Assembly: GCA_964371055.1 (NCBI GenBank)
Contig: CAYJLF010000001.1
Span: 186,001-250,000 of the forward strand
Direction of reading: 5' to 3'
DNA from: CAYJLF01 sp964371055
Lineage (GTDB): Bacteria; Eisenbacteria; RBG-16-71-46; CAIMUX01
DNA: 64,000 nucleotides
Below, in pieces: positions 55,587 through 63,087 of the stretch (position 1 is its first letter; each line of letters begins with the position of its first letter). The notes beneath the pieces were generated by a model that saw only the letters and a program-made list of their open reading frames with translations, did no database searches and was not told the origin of the DNA. Both the position numbers and the translations under genes were made by a program.

Positions 55587-56021
55587 ATGGACGACTCCAT
55601 CCACAGGACGGCCGCGCTGCAGCAGCTCTGCGCGCGCATGCAGGTGGCGACGCTCTACGTCTTCGGCAGTCGGGCACGCCAGGTGGCCGCGTGGCTCGCA
55701 GGACTGCCGGAAGACGGCGGAAGTCCGGACTCCGATCTCGATCTCGGCGTGCGAGCCCGCCGAGGCACGATCTGGTCGATCGAGGACAAGGTCCGGCTCG
55801 CTCAGTCCTTCGAGGAGTTCTTCGGGTGCGCGCGCGTCGACCTGGTTGTCCTGGGCGAGGCCGACCCGTTCCTCGCGGTGGAAATCATCCGCGGCGAGCG
55901 CCTGTGGGCCGCCGACGGGTACGAGGCGGATGAGTACGACCTCTACGTCCTGCGCCGGGCCGGCGATCTGGCGCCGCTGGAGCGGGAACGACAGGCTCTC
56001 ATCCTGGGAGAAACGCCATGA
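55587..56021 (+). CDS. mntA: MntA-like nucleotidyltransferase antitoxin
   Basis: This 144-residue protein is a minimal nucleotidyltransferase with the VFGSRAR loop (G27-S28) and the acidic pair in DSDLDLGV (D50, D52). Such MNT proteins neutralise HepT HEPN toxins. In the studied HepT-MntA system the antitoxin adenylylates a tyrosine of the toxin. It is the first gene of a two-gene operon, with its stop overlapping the start of the HepT gene by 4 nt (ATGA). The overlap and motifs make the assignment firm; the mechanism is from known family members, not shown here. Confidence 0.9.
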   Translation: MDDSIHRTAALQQLCARMQVATLYVFGSRARQVAAWLAGLPEDGGSPDSDLDLGVRARRGTIWSIEDKVRLAQSFEEFFGCARVDLVVLGEADPFLAVEIIRGERLWAADGYEADEYDLYVLRRAGDLAPLERERQALILGETP

Positions 56022-56476
56022 CGCCGTCCCGCGTCCACCGGCGGGTGGTCGTCGATCGGCTGTCGCTGATCGACGAGGCGCTCCGCGACTTGCGATCCTT
56101 GCCCCTGGCGGACCGCACGGCGTTCTTCTCCGACCGCCGCAACCTCTGGGCCGCCGAGTCGTGCCTTCGACGGGCGCTGGAAGCGCTCTTCGATCTCGGC
56201 CGTCACGTTCTCGCCAAGGGGTACGGCCATGGAGTCAGCGAATACAAGGAAATCGCCACGGCACTTGGTGAGTGCGGCGTACTTACCGCGGAAGAGGCCG
56301 AGACCCTACGGCTTGTGGCCGGCTACCGGAACCGGCTGGTGCACTTCTACCACGAGGTTTCCCGCGACGAGCTCTACGCGATCTGCAGCGCCGAGCTGGG
56401 TGATGTCGAGGCGATCGCGGCCGGGTACCGGCGGTGGGTTGGGGCACATCCGGAGATGATCGATCCGGCGACCTGA
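56018..56476 (+). CDS. hepT: HepT-like HEPN ribonuclease toxin (DUF86)
   Basis: The 152-residue alpha-helical product carries the HEPN motif R-x4-H with the following tyrosine: RNRLVHFY (R104, H109, Y111). This RNase-type motif and the RxxxxHxY form match HepT, whose tyrosine is the target of MntA modification. LWAAESCLRRALEALFDLG is the typical first helix bundle. It overlaps the MntA gene by 4 nt. The nearest gene on the other side is convergent, 109 nt away. The RNA target is unknown, but many family members cleave tRNA or mRNA. Confidence 0.92.
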   Translation: MTPSRVHRRVVVDRLSLIDEALRDLRSLPLADRTAFFSDRRNLWAAESCLRRALEALFDLGRHVLAKGYGHGVSEYKEIATALGECGVLTAEEAETLRLVAGYRNRLVHFYHEVSRDELYAICSAELGDVEAIAAGYRRWVGAHPEMIDPAT

Positions 56477-56585
56477 CCGGAAGACCGAAGACCACAGTCC
56501 CACGCGCCGCACCCCGACGAGATCACGCCCCGCGTCACACCTCGGCGACCGTCCGGCACATCCCAACGAGGCGCCCGGTCCCCGC

Positions 56586-57995
56586 CTAACGAGTCAGCAC
56601 GAACCGTCCCGTCACCCGCTCGCCGCTCTCCGAAGTCCCGCGGACAAGGTAGAGCCCCCGCGGCAGCCGCCGGTCGAGGACCGCACTGTCTCCCCCGTTC
56701 GTGGAGAGCGGATCGGTCGATCGCCAATCGATCCCGGCGGAACCGGCCGGGACGATCCGCGCGAGGGCCCGCACCTGCCGGCCCGACGCGTCGAAGAGGG
56801 TGAAGCTCCACTTCTCGGACCGGGGCGCCTGAAACTCGAAGCGGGCTTCGCCCTGCGTCGGATTCGGCACGACGCGCAGACGGCGGTCGATCCCGCGAAC
56901 GGCACCAGTCGCACCCCCGTCGGTCAACGGCTCGTCGACGGAGGGCGAGTCTGCCGGGCTCGAACGCCAGAGGACGAAGACCTGACGCACGCCTTCCGGG
57001 TCGCGCGCCTGGCCCACGATGTCGCCGCGCGCATTGATTCCCTGCGCCGACTGCAGTTCCCAACCGGGCGGCGCGAAGGCGTTGAGGTCGGTCATCTGCC
57101 CGGATACGCTCCAGTGCACCGCGACGGTCGGACCGTACTGGAAGAGGCCGGCGAAGCCGACGACTTCCCCGGCGTCGTTCAGGTCACAGGCTTCGCTGCC
57201 GTCGTTACTGAGAACGCCCAGGGCCGCGAAGCTCCCGTCCGGCCGCCACACGCAGGCTTCGAGGTAGAGCCCGCTGCCGGGGAGATCGGACGCTCCGGCG
57301 ACACGACCATCGGCGCTGATCGCGTTCACCACCCCGACCGCGACGATGTGACCGAGCTCGGTCAAAGGTTCACCGGGCAGCCACACGACCGGCCGGTTGT
57401 TCACGATCCCCGCGACAACGCCGGCCGGGGAGATCGCTCTCCCATCGACCCATCCCTGCTCCCCCGGGAGATCCGTAACGGTGGAGTCGGGGTGCCAGAT
57501 CACGGCGTGCTGCACCCACTCCGCGTCCAGGGCGTAGCCGACGGCGTCACCCTGGTCGTTCACCGCGCCGGCGTGACTGTGGGCGCCGTCCATACTTCCG
57601 AGGTCGCGGAATCCTAAGGTCTCGTCCCAGAGAAACGCGTGCTGGTCTCCCGACTCCGTGAGGCTATAGCCGACAACCTGCCCGAGGTTGTTGAGGTCGG
57701 TCGCCGCGGCGCTTTCGCCGCCGAGGGTGCCCAGAACCATACCCGTCGTTCCAGGATCCCAGACGAACGCCTTAAAGGCGCAACCTCAGGTGCCGGTCAA
57801 TGTGCCGGTGACGCGCCCCGCGTCGTTGATCGCGGCCGGCTCCGAGGCCAGCTCCCCGAAGGTGCCCAGGGCCTCGAAGGTGTAGTCGGCCCGCGCCGGC
57901 GCCGCGAGCGTGAACACCGCCCACGCGGCGGCGACCCACGGCCAACTCTGCGTGCTGCGCCACGCCCGGATCGTCCGGTCCACAAACCACTCCAT
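56586..57995 (-). pseudogene. HAF-repeat exported protein with FlgD-like tail, interrupted by an in-frame TGA
   Basis: Read from the ATG at 57995 (GGAGGAGG just before it) to the stop at 56586, there are 470 codons in one frame, with a TGA at codon 70 (57786-57788). Upstream of the TGA is a signal peptide (WVAAAWAVFTLAAPARA) and the start of a HAF repeat (AAINDAGRVTGTLTGT). Downstream the repeats continue in the same frame: GCAFKAFVWDPGTTGMVLG, then LNNLGQVVGYS and QHAFLWD, ending with VPNPTQGEARFEFQAP and FDASGRQVRALAR. Because the frame is preserved, one substitution explains the break. It may be a real nonsense mutation, a sequencing error, or readthrough. Function of HAF proteins is unknown. 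Confidence 0.8.
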
Positions 57996-58174
57996 GCGGG
58001 GCCTCCTCCGCGCCCGGGGGCGCCTGGCGGAACGGAGAAAAGAGACTGCCCGGGACGAACCACCGCGGCTACGATGCGGGTCGACCGGCAGCGTTCCGGA
58101 TGCACCCCATCCGGGATGCGTTCCACTTCTGCAAAAGATTAGCACACTCACTTGATCAGACAGGGGGGCAATTC

Positions 58175-59419
58175 GTGGGCGAAACGAGCGACTTCCGGTC
58201 GACGCAGGGCAAGGGAGCTCCGGGCGACGGGCCGGAGCCGGACTTCTCCGGCCACTGGGGCCTCGACCCGGCGATCGACTTTCTCAATCACGGGTCGTTC
58301 GGCGCCTGCCCGATCCCTGTCCTCGAGGCCCAGGAGAGGCTTCGGCGGGTGATGGAGCGGCATCCGGTCCTCTTCCTGCATCGCGAGTTCGAGGCGCGGG
58401 CCGACGCCGCGCGTCGCACTCTGTCGGAGTTCCTCGGCGCCGATCCGGAGGGACTCGCCTTCGTGTCCAACGCCACCGCCGGCGTCAACACCGTCCTCCG
58501 CTCGCTCGCCTTCGCGCCGGGGGACGAGTTGCTGGTCAGTGACCACGAGTACAACGCCTGCCGCAACGCCATCCACGATGCGGCCGCGCGGACCGGCGCG
58601 CGCGTGGTCACGATCCCGCTGCCCTTCCCCCTCTCAGGCCCCGACGAGATCGTCGAGGGGGTGTTGGGCGCCGTCACGCCGCGCACGCGCCTGCTCCTGA
58701 TCGATCACGTCACGAGCGCCACGGGAATGATCCTGCCGGTCGAACGGATCACGCGGGAGATGGAGCGGCGGGGGATCGACACGCTGGTGGACGGCGCGCA
58801 TGCGCCGGGGATGATCCCGGTCGACCTCGATCGTCTCGGAGCCGCCTACTACACCGGCAACGGCCACAAGTGGCTCTGCGCCCCCAAGGGCGCGGCCTTC
58901 CTCTGGGTGCGCGCCGACCGCCGTCACCAGATCCGGCCCCTCTCGATCAGCCACGGCATGAACGCGCCGCGCACCGATCGATCCTTCTTCCGGCTGGAAT
59001 TCGACTGGACCGGCACGCACGACCCGACGCCGCACCTTTGCCTCCCCGAGGCGATCGCGTTCCTGGAGTCGCTCTTGCCCGGCGGCTGGCCGGAGATCAT
59101 GCGTCGGAACCGGGCGCTGACGCTCCGAGCCCGTGACCTTCTCTGCGCCCGGCTCGGCGTCGCCCCACCTTGCCCGGAGGAGATGATCGGCTCGCTCGCG
59201 ACGATCGCGCTGCCCGACAGCCGCTACCCGCTGCATCCGGTCTGGCTGACGGAGCGCCTGCAGCTGGAGCTGTGGGACCGCCACCGGATCGAGACGGTCG
59301 TCACCCCCTGGCCGGCCCCGCCGCGGCGGTGGCTGCGTCTCTCCGCCCAGCTCTACAACCGGTTCGAGCAGTTCGAGCGCCTGGCGACGGCGGTCGAGGA
59401 GCTGCTGCCCGAGTTCTAA
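58175..59419 (+). CDS. PLP-dependent aminotransferase class V (isopenicillin N epimerase-like)
   Basis: The 414-residue product (GTG at 58175 with AGGGGGG about 7 nt upstream; an ATG at 58100 is also possible) is a fold-type I enzyme of the class V group. FLNHGSFG near the start, SNATAGVNTVLRSL, VSDHEYNAC, VDGAHAPG (D206) and YTGNGHKWLCAPKG with the PLP lysine K232 are the diagnostic motifs. Known relatives include isopenicillin N epimerase and other epimerases or desulfurases; there are no beta-lactam genes nearby, so substrate is unknown. It is divergent from the HAF gene. Cytoplasmic. Confidence 0.9.
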   Translation: MGETSDFRSTQGKGAPGDGPEPDFSGHWGLDPAIDFLNHGSFGACPIPVLEAQERLRRVMERHPVLFLHREFEARADAARRTLSEFLGADPEGLAFVSNATAGVNTVLRSLAFAPGDELLVSDHEYNACRNAIHDAAARTGARVVTIPLPFPLSGPDEIVEGVLGAVTPRTRLLLIDHVTSATGMILPVERITREMERRGIDTLVDGAHAPGMIPVDLDRLGAAYYTGNGHKWLCAPKGAAFLWVRADRRHQIRPLSISHGMNAPRTDRSFFRLEFDWTGTHDPTPHLCLPEAIAFLESLLPGGWPEIMRRNRALTLRARDLLCARLGVAPPCPEEMIGSLATIALPDSRYPLHPVWLTERLQLELWDRHRIETVVTPWPAPPRRWLRLSAQLYNRFEQFERLATAVEELLPEF

Positions 59420-59551
59420 CAGGGTGCCGAAAAACCGGAACCACCGGCCGGCGAGCACTTGCGAGCCGATCGAGGCGCGAGGAGGATGGCGATGCCAAGG
59501 CGCATCGCGGACGACGAGCAACGAAGAGCGGCGACGCAAGTGCCGCCGGCC

Positions 59552-59818
59552 CTACGGGTGGTCGAAGACCATCTTCTTAACGTAGACCCCGTCGATCGCG
59601 CCGAGCTTCGAGGCCAGCTCCTCCACCTTCGCCTCCCCTCCCGCGGTCTCGAGCAGCAGCAGGCCGTTGGGCGACCCCTGGCCGTTCTCGACCTCGTGCA
59701 GGCCGAGCCTGGTCTTGATGCAGCCGCCGTACTCGCTCAGCAATTCCTGCACCTGCTGTGCCCGGTGAAGACGCCCGGTGATGTGCACACCCAGGATGAT
59801 GTGATTCTCGAGCTTCAT
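59552..59818 (-). CDS. TM1266-like ACT-fold protein (iron-only hydrogenase system regulator type)
   Basis: The 88-residue protein matches the TM1266 family pattern: NHIILGVHITGRLHRAQQVQ, an early repeat of helices, then GCIKTRLGLHEVENGQGSPN and LLLLETAG. Members resemble the NikR C-terminal (ACT-like) domain and are annotated as regulators of [FeFe] hydrogenase systems, but most lack proof. No hydrogenase or maturation gene is in the window. It is near the DinB gene on the same strand. The family call is from memory of the pattern. Confidence 0.75.
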   Translation of the reverse strand: MKLENHIILGVHITGRLHRAQQVQELLSEYGGCIKTRLGLHEVENGQGSPNGLLLLETAGGEAKVEELASKLGAIDGVYVKKMVFDHP

Positions 59819-59901
59819 GTCCGCGCCTCCGTCTGTGAACTTCCGCTCCGTGAACTTCCGTTGTCCGCCAACTCCGGCCCTGGAGCCCTCGCGCCGTCAG
59901 C

Positions 59902-60405
59902 TCAGATTGCCGGCGGCGGCGCTCCGTACGCCGCCCACTCCTCGCGGGCGGGGCCGTAGACGCCCGGCACCTTGAGGCCGGCCTGGCGCATCAGGACCGT
60001 CATCTGACCCCGGTGATGGGCCTGATGGTGGATCAGGATCGAGAGCGTGAGCCCGCGCGGCCAGGTCTCGCCGTACATGTCGTCCGTGACCGCAAGGGAG
60101 GCGTCGTCCCACCTCGACCGGATCTGCTCCGCCAGCGAGTTCATTGCCGTCTCGTAGCTCTGCGCGATCACGGCCGCCGTGGCCGGGACGGGAGTGTCCT
60201 CCGCCGGACCCTCCACGCAGAGCCCGGTCCGGTTCATCATCTCGACCAGCGATCCCACAATGTGCCAGGCAATCCGTCCAAGACTCCGATCCTCCGGAGA
60301 CACCTGCTGGGCCAGCGAAGCGTCGGTCAGCGCCCGCATGATCTTGAGCGTCCCCTCGGATTCGTGCTTCCAGCCCCGAAAGAAGGCATCGAGCGTGACG
60401 AACAT
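59902..60405 (-). CDS. DinB-family protein
   Basis: The 167-residue product is a four-helix bundle of the DinB/YfiT type, likely metal-binding. The histidines that usually bind the metal are visible: H48 (RIAWHIVGSL) and the cluster H126, H127, H130, H131 in ILIHHQAHHRGQ. DinB-like proteins act as thiol S-transferases or have unknown roles; DNA damage regulation is not proven for most. The ATG at 60405 has AAAGGAT about 8 nt upstream. A TGCTACCAT element lies 57 nt upstream on its strand. The TM1266-like gene follows 83 nt downstream, so both may be co-transcribed. Confidence 0.88.
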   Translation of the reverse strand: MFVTLDAFFRGWKHESEGTLKIMRALTDASLAQQVSPEDRSLGRIAWHIVGSLVEMMNRTGLCVEGPAEDTPVPATAAVIAQSYETAMNSLAEQIRSRWDDASLAVTDDMYGETWPRGLTLSILIHHQAHHRGQMTVLMRQAGLKVPGVYGPAREEWAAYGAPPPAI

Positions 60406-60461
60406 GGGGTAGATCCTTTCTCCCATCGGGTCACGGCCGCCGCCCGGCGGCCAACCACGGA

Positions 60462-60470
60462 ATGGTAGCA
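60462..60470 (-). promoter_or_regulatory. Putative extended -10 of the DinB gene
   Basis: The minus strand reads TGCTACCAT about 56 nt before the ATG at 60405. Confidence 0.42.
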
Positions 60471-60549
60471 CGCAGAGTGCGCCAAAGGAGCGAGTCTCGC
60501 CGGCCGACACCTCGGAGTGGGAGCAGAGCACTCCCAGGGAGAGGCCACG

Positions 60550-61617
60550 ATGAGATCGACATCACGCATCCACCCCGCGATCCCCCTCACCCGCCCGGCG
60601 AGGGGGCGTGCCCATCATCCGGCCAGCCGAGGGGCGATCCGTCACAGGTGGCGCGGCTGGCTCCTCCTCCCGGCGATGCTCACGGCTCTGACCGCCTGCG
60701 CCAACCAGGGCGATCCGGTGTCCTCGGGGACCGGGCCGGACGATGCCGTGCTGCTGCCGGTTCCGCCGCCGCCCGAAGGTGCGAAGAAAGGACCGTGGGT
60801 CGTGATCAAAGTCGACGACATGGCGCACGATCTGCGCGATCCGGGCGCGATGCACCCGCGCTGGCAGGCGTTCTTCGAGTTGCAGGCCGAGCTGGGGATC
60901 CCGGTGGCCGTCGGGGTGGAGGGTTGGTCGCTCGAGTCCGGCAAGGAGGGATACTTCGACGCGCTGCGAAGCCTCGTCGACCGCGGTTGGGTGGAGTTGT
61001 ACAACCACGGTTTCACGCACTCCCTCTCCGGCACCGATCCCTCCTGGCGCGCGACCACGGAGTTCCGGGGAACGCCCTGCTCGTTTCAGCGGGAACACCT
61101 CCTGCGAACGCAGGATCTTCTCCGAAAGAACGTGGGCGTGACGTCGATCGCATTCGGCGCCCCGGGCAACGCGGGCGACGACAGTACCGTCTGCGCCCTG
61201 CGGGCGGCGCCGGAAATCCGGATCTGGTTCGCCGGCCGTCCGGGCGCCGGCACGACGAATCTGCCCCTCTCTCCCTGCGAGGCCCCGCTGCCGCATCCGA
61301 ACTTCGATCGGTTCAGAGCCGGTTTCGACGCCCAAGCGCGCGTCGTCGTTCTGCAGATTCACCCGGCGTCCTGGGTCGATGCGGCCGATGCGGCCGAGTT
61401 CCGCCGCATCATCGACTTCCTCAGAGTCGAGGGAGCCCACTTCGCCACCCTGGCCCAGGTCGCGAACCGCGACGATCCCCCGGGATCATCCGCGGTGACC
61501 GGCCGAGACCAGGACCGGACGGCCCTCCCGGGTCCCGGGCGGCATCACACCGGGCCGGGCATCTCCACCGAGCGCAGGAACTCCGCCGCGCTCTCCGGCG
61601 TGACCACGTTGATGTAG
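60550..61617 (+). CDS. Polysaccharide deacetylase-like lipoprotein
   Basis: The 355-residue product has a lipoprotein signal (GWLLLPAMLTALTAC, lipobox LTAC). A NodB-like deacetylase fold follows: VVIKVDDMAH with the metal-binding aspartates, WVELYNHGFTHSLSG with its histidines (the HxxxH-type site), and FGAPGNAGDDS. The enzyme may act on a glycan in the envelope, but the substrate is unknown. The ATG at 60550 follows GGGAGAGG at 6 nt. The last 73 nt overlap the tail of galT, and the residues after ATLAQVANRDD look like low-complexity spill-over, so the functional end is likely earlier. Confidence 0.83.
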   Translation: MRSTSRIHPAIPLTRPARGRAHHPASRGAIRHRWRGWLLLPAMLTALTACANQGDPVSSGTGPDDAVLLPVPPPPEGAKKGPWVVIKVDDMAHDLRDPGAMHPRWQAFFELQAELGIPVAVGVEGWSLESGKEGYFDALRSLVDRGWVELYNHGFTHSLSGTDPSWRATTEFRGTPCSFQREHLLRTQDLLRKNVGVTSIAFGAPGNAGDDSTVCALRAAPEIRIWFAGRPGAGTTNLPLSPCEAPLPHPNFDRFRAGFDAQARVVVLQIHPASWVDAADAAEFRRIIDFLRVEGAHFATLAQVANRDDPPGSSAVTGRDQDRTALPGPGRHHTGPGISTERRNSAALSGVTTLM

Positions 61618-62552
61618 ATCCCGGTCCCGATCTCGAACCCGGCGGCGGTCGTAACCTTGGGAATGATCACCAGGTACCAGTGAAGATAGCGGACATCCTC
61701 GTCTCCGCTGGTGGCGCTTCGGATGACGAAGTTGTAATCCGGGGCGCCGAGACCGTGGCGCAACCGAAGCAGGACGTCCTTGAGCACGACCGCGAAATCG
61801 GCGAGCTCGCGATCGTTGATCCAGGAGTAGCTGGCGTGGTGGCGCTTCGGATAGATCCGGGACTCGAACGGGGTCTTGGCCGCGAAGGGGGCGAACGCGA
61901 CGAAGTGCTCGCTCTCCATGAGCACCCGGCGGCCCGACGCGAGCTCCCCCTCGAGCATTTCACAGTAGGCGCAGCGACCGGTGGTGTCGAAGTGCAGCTG
62001 CGCGTGACGCCAGGGATCACGCACGTGGGGCGGGACGATCGGCGTGGCGATGATCTGCGAGTGCGGATGCTCGAGCGAGGTCCCGGCCCCGGGCCCGTAG
62101 TTACGGAAGAGGGTGACCAGGTTGACCCGCGAGTCGGAGGCGATGGCGAGGTGGCGCGATCGGTACGCCAGGAGGACCTGCCGCAGGTGATCGAGTGGAA
62201 GGAGCTCGAGGGAGTGATCATGGTGCGGCGACTCGATGACGACCTCGGCCACGCCGAAGCCACCTGCGCGCAAGAAAGGTCCTTCCTGCGCCCGTGCCGT
62301 CGGGGCCTCCGCGGCGAGCGCGCCGAACTTGTTCGGCACGACCCGCACCTGCCACTGGCCGGCTCGCTCCTGCAGGTAGGTCGGCTCGGGTGTCCGATCC
62401 TCATGCCCGGGGCAGAAAGGGCAGTCCTCGCGGTAGGCCGGGACCGGAGCGCGATCCTGCTCTGCCCGCCTCATCTGATCGGGACGCCGGCCCCGTTCCG
62501 GCGCGATGATGACCCACTCCTTGGTCACGAAGTTCTGGCGAAACTCCGACAT
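61545..62552 (-). CDS. galT: Galactose-1-phosphate uridylyltransferase
   Basis: The 335-residue enzyme of the HIT superfamily exchanges UMP between UDP-glucose and galactose 1-phosphate in the Leloir pathway. Active-site HPH is seen in EHPHSQII (H162, H164), and the zinc site CPFC (C44, C47) is followed by GHEDRTPEP. FESRIYPKRHH and YLHWYLVIIPK also match. The ATG at 62552 has GAGGAGGT 5 nt ahead. The 3' end overlaps the deacetylase by 73 nt. The rest of the Leloir genes are not in the window. Confidence 0.93.
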   Translation of the reverse strand: MSEFRQNFVTKEWVIIAPERGRRPDQMRRAEQDRAPVPAYREDCPFCPGHEDRTPEPTYLQERAGQWQVRVVPNKFGALAAEAPTARAQEGPFLRAGGFGVAEVVIESPHHDHSLELLPLDHLRQVLLAYRSRHLAIASDSRVNLVTLFRNYGPGAGTSLEHPHSQIIATPIVPPHVRDPWRHAQLHFDTTGRCAYCEMLEGELASGRRVLMESEHFVAFAPFAAKTPFESRIYPKRHHASYSWINDRELADFAVVLKDVLLRLRHGLGAPDYNFVIRSATSGDEDVRYLHWYLVIIPKVTTAAGFEIGTGIYINVVTPESAAEFLRSVEMPGPV

Positions 62553-63087
62553 CGAACCTCCTCGCTTCCGGGCGCCTTGGCGTCGGCGAAGGGTCCCGTT
62601 CGGGGGCAAAATGCCGGCGCGGGCCTCACACCTGAGAACAGGGAAGCCTCTGGGGAGGGGTGCGGCCAGAACTACGCGCCCGGTGCTAGCACGCCAGGTC
62701 CGACCCACCCAGGGCGGTTCGAAATCCCGCCACACCCGACCCCTGGGCTTCCTCCGTCCCGGTGCAGACCCGCGCCGCATCCGAATCGAAGGAACAGCGC
62801 CTCCGGCGTCTAGCCGGGAACACTGCCGAGAATAGACTGACAACTGCCATGCCAGTTCCAATCGACAGTGCCATAAAATCATATCTGATTATCTATCAAT
62901 CGATTATGAGGATATCGCCTTCCCTCCTCCGTGGCCCGATCGACCCTCATCCCTTCCTGAGCCGTGGCGTATCTTCACACTATTACCTTTTTTCACAGTA
63001 GGCCGCGCCTCCTCCGCGTGCTACGGTCCCCCCGATCGAAACCATGCCCCGGGGGCCCCGCCGGCGTTCGCCGGACTGAGGAGCGCC
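62553..63087. other. 535-nt intergenic region with an AT-rich core
   Basis: No gene is supported. The first half is GC-rich. Positions 62850-63000 are markedly AT-rich for this genome, with runs such as ATTATCTATC, and a TTTTTT near 62990. A TGCTACGGT element (63019-63027) lies before the response regulator. Confidence 0.7.
63019..63027 (+). promoter_or_regulatory. Putative extended -10 of the response regulator
   Basis: TGCTACGGT lies 60 nt before the ATG at 63088, just downstream of the AT-rich stretch. It matches the recurrent pattern in this window. Confidence 0.42.

Noticed and set aside
57786..57788. Selenocysteine at the in-frame TGA
   Set aside because: A short GC hairpin (CGCCTT/AAGGCG) follows, but HAF proteins are not known selenoproteins and the hairpin is too close and too short for a bacterial SECIS element.
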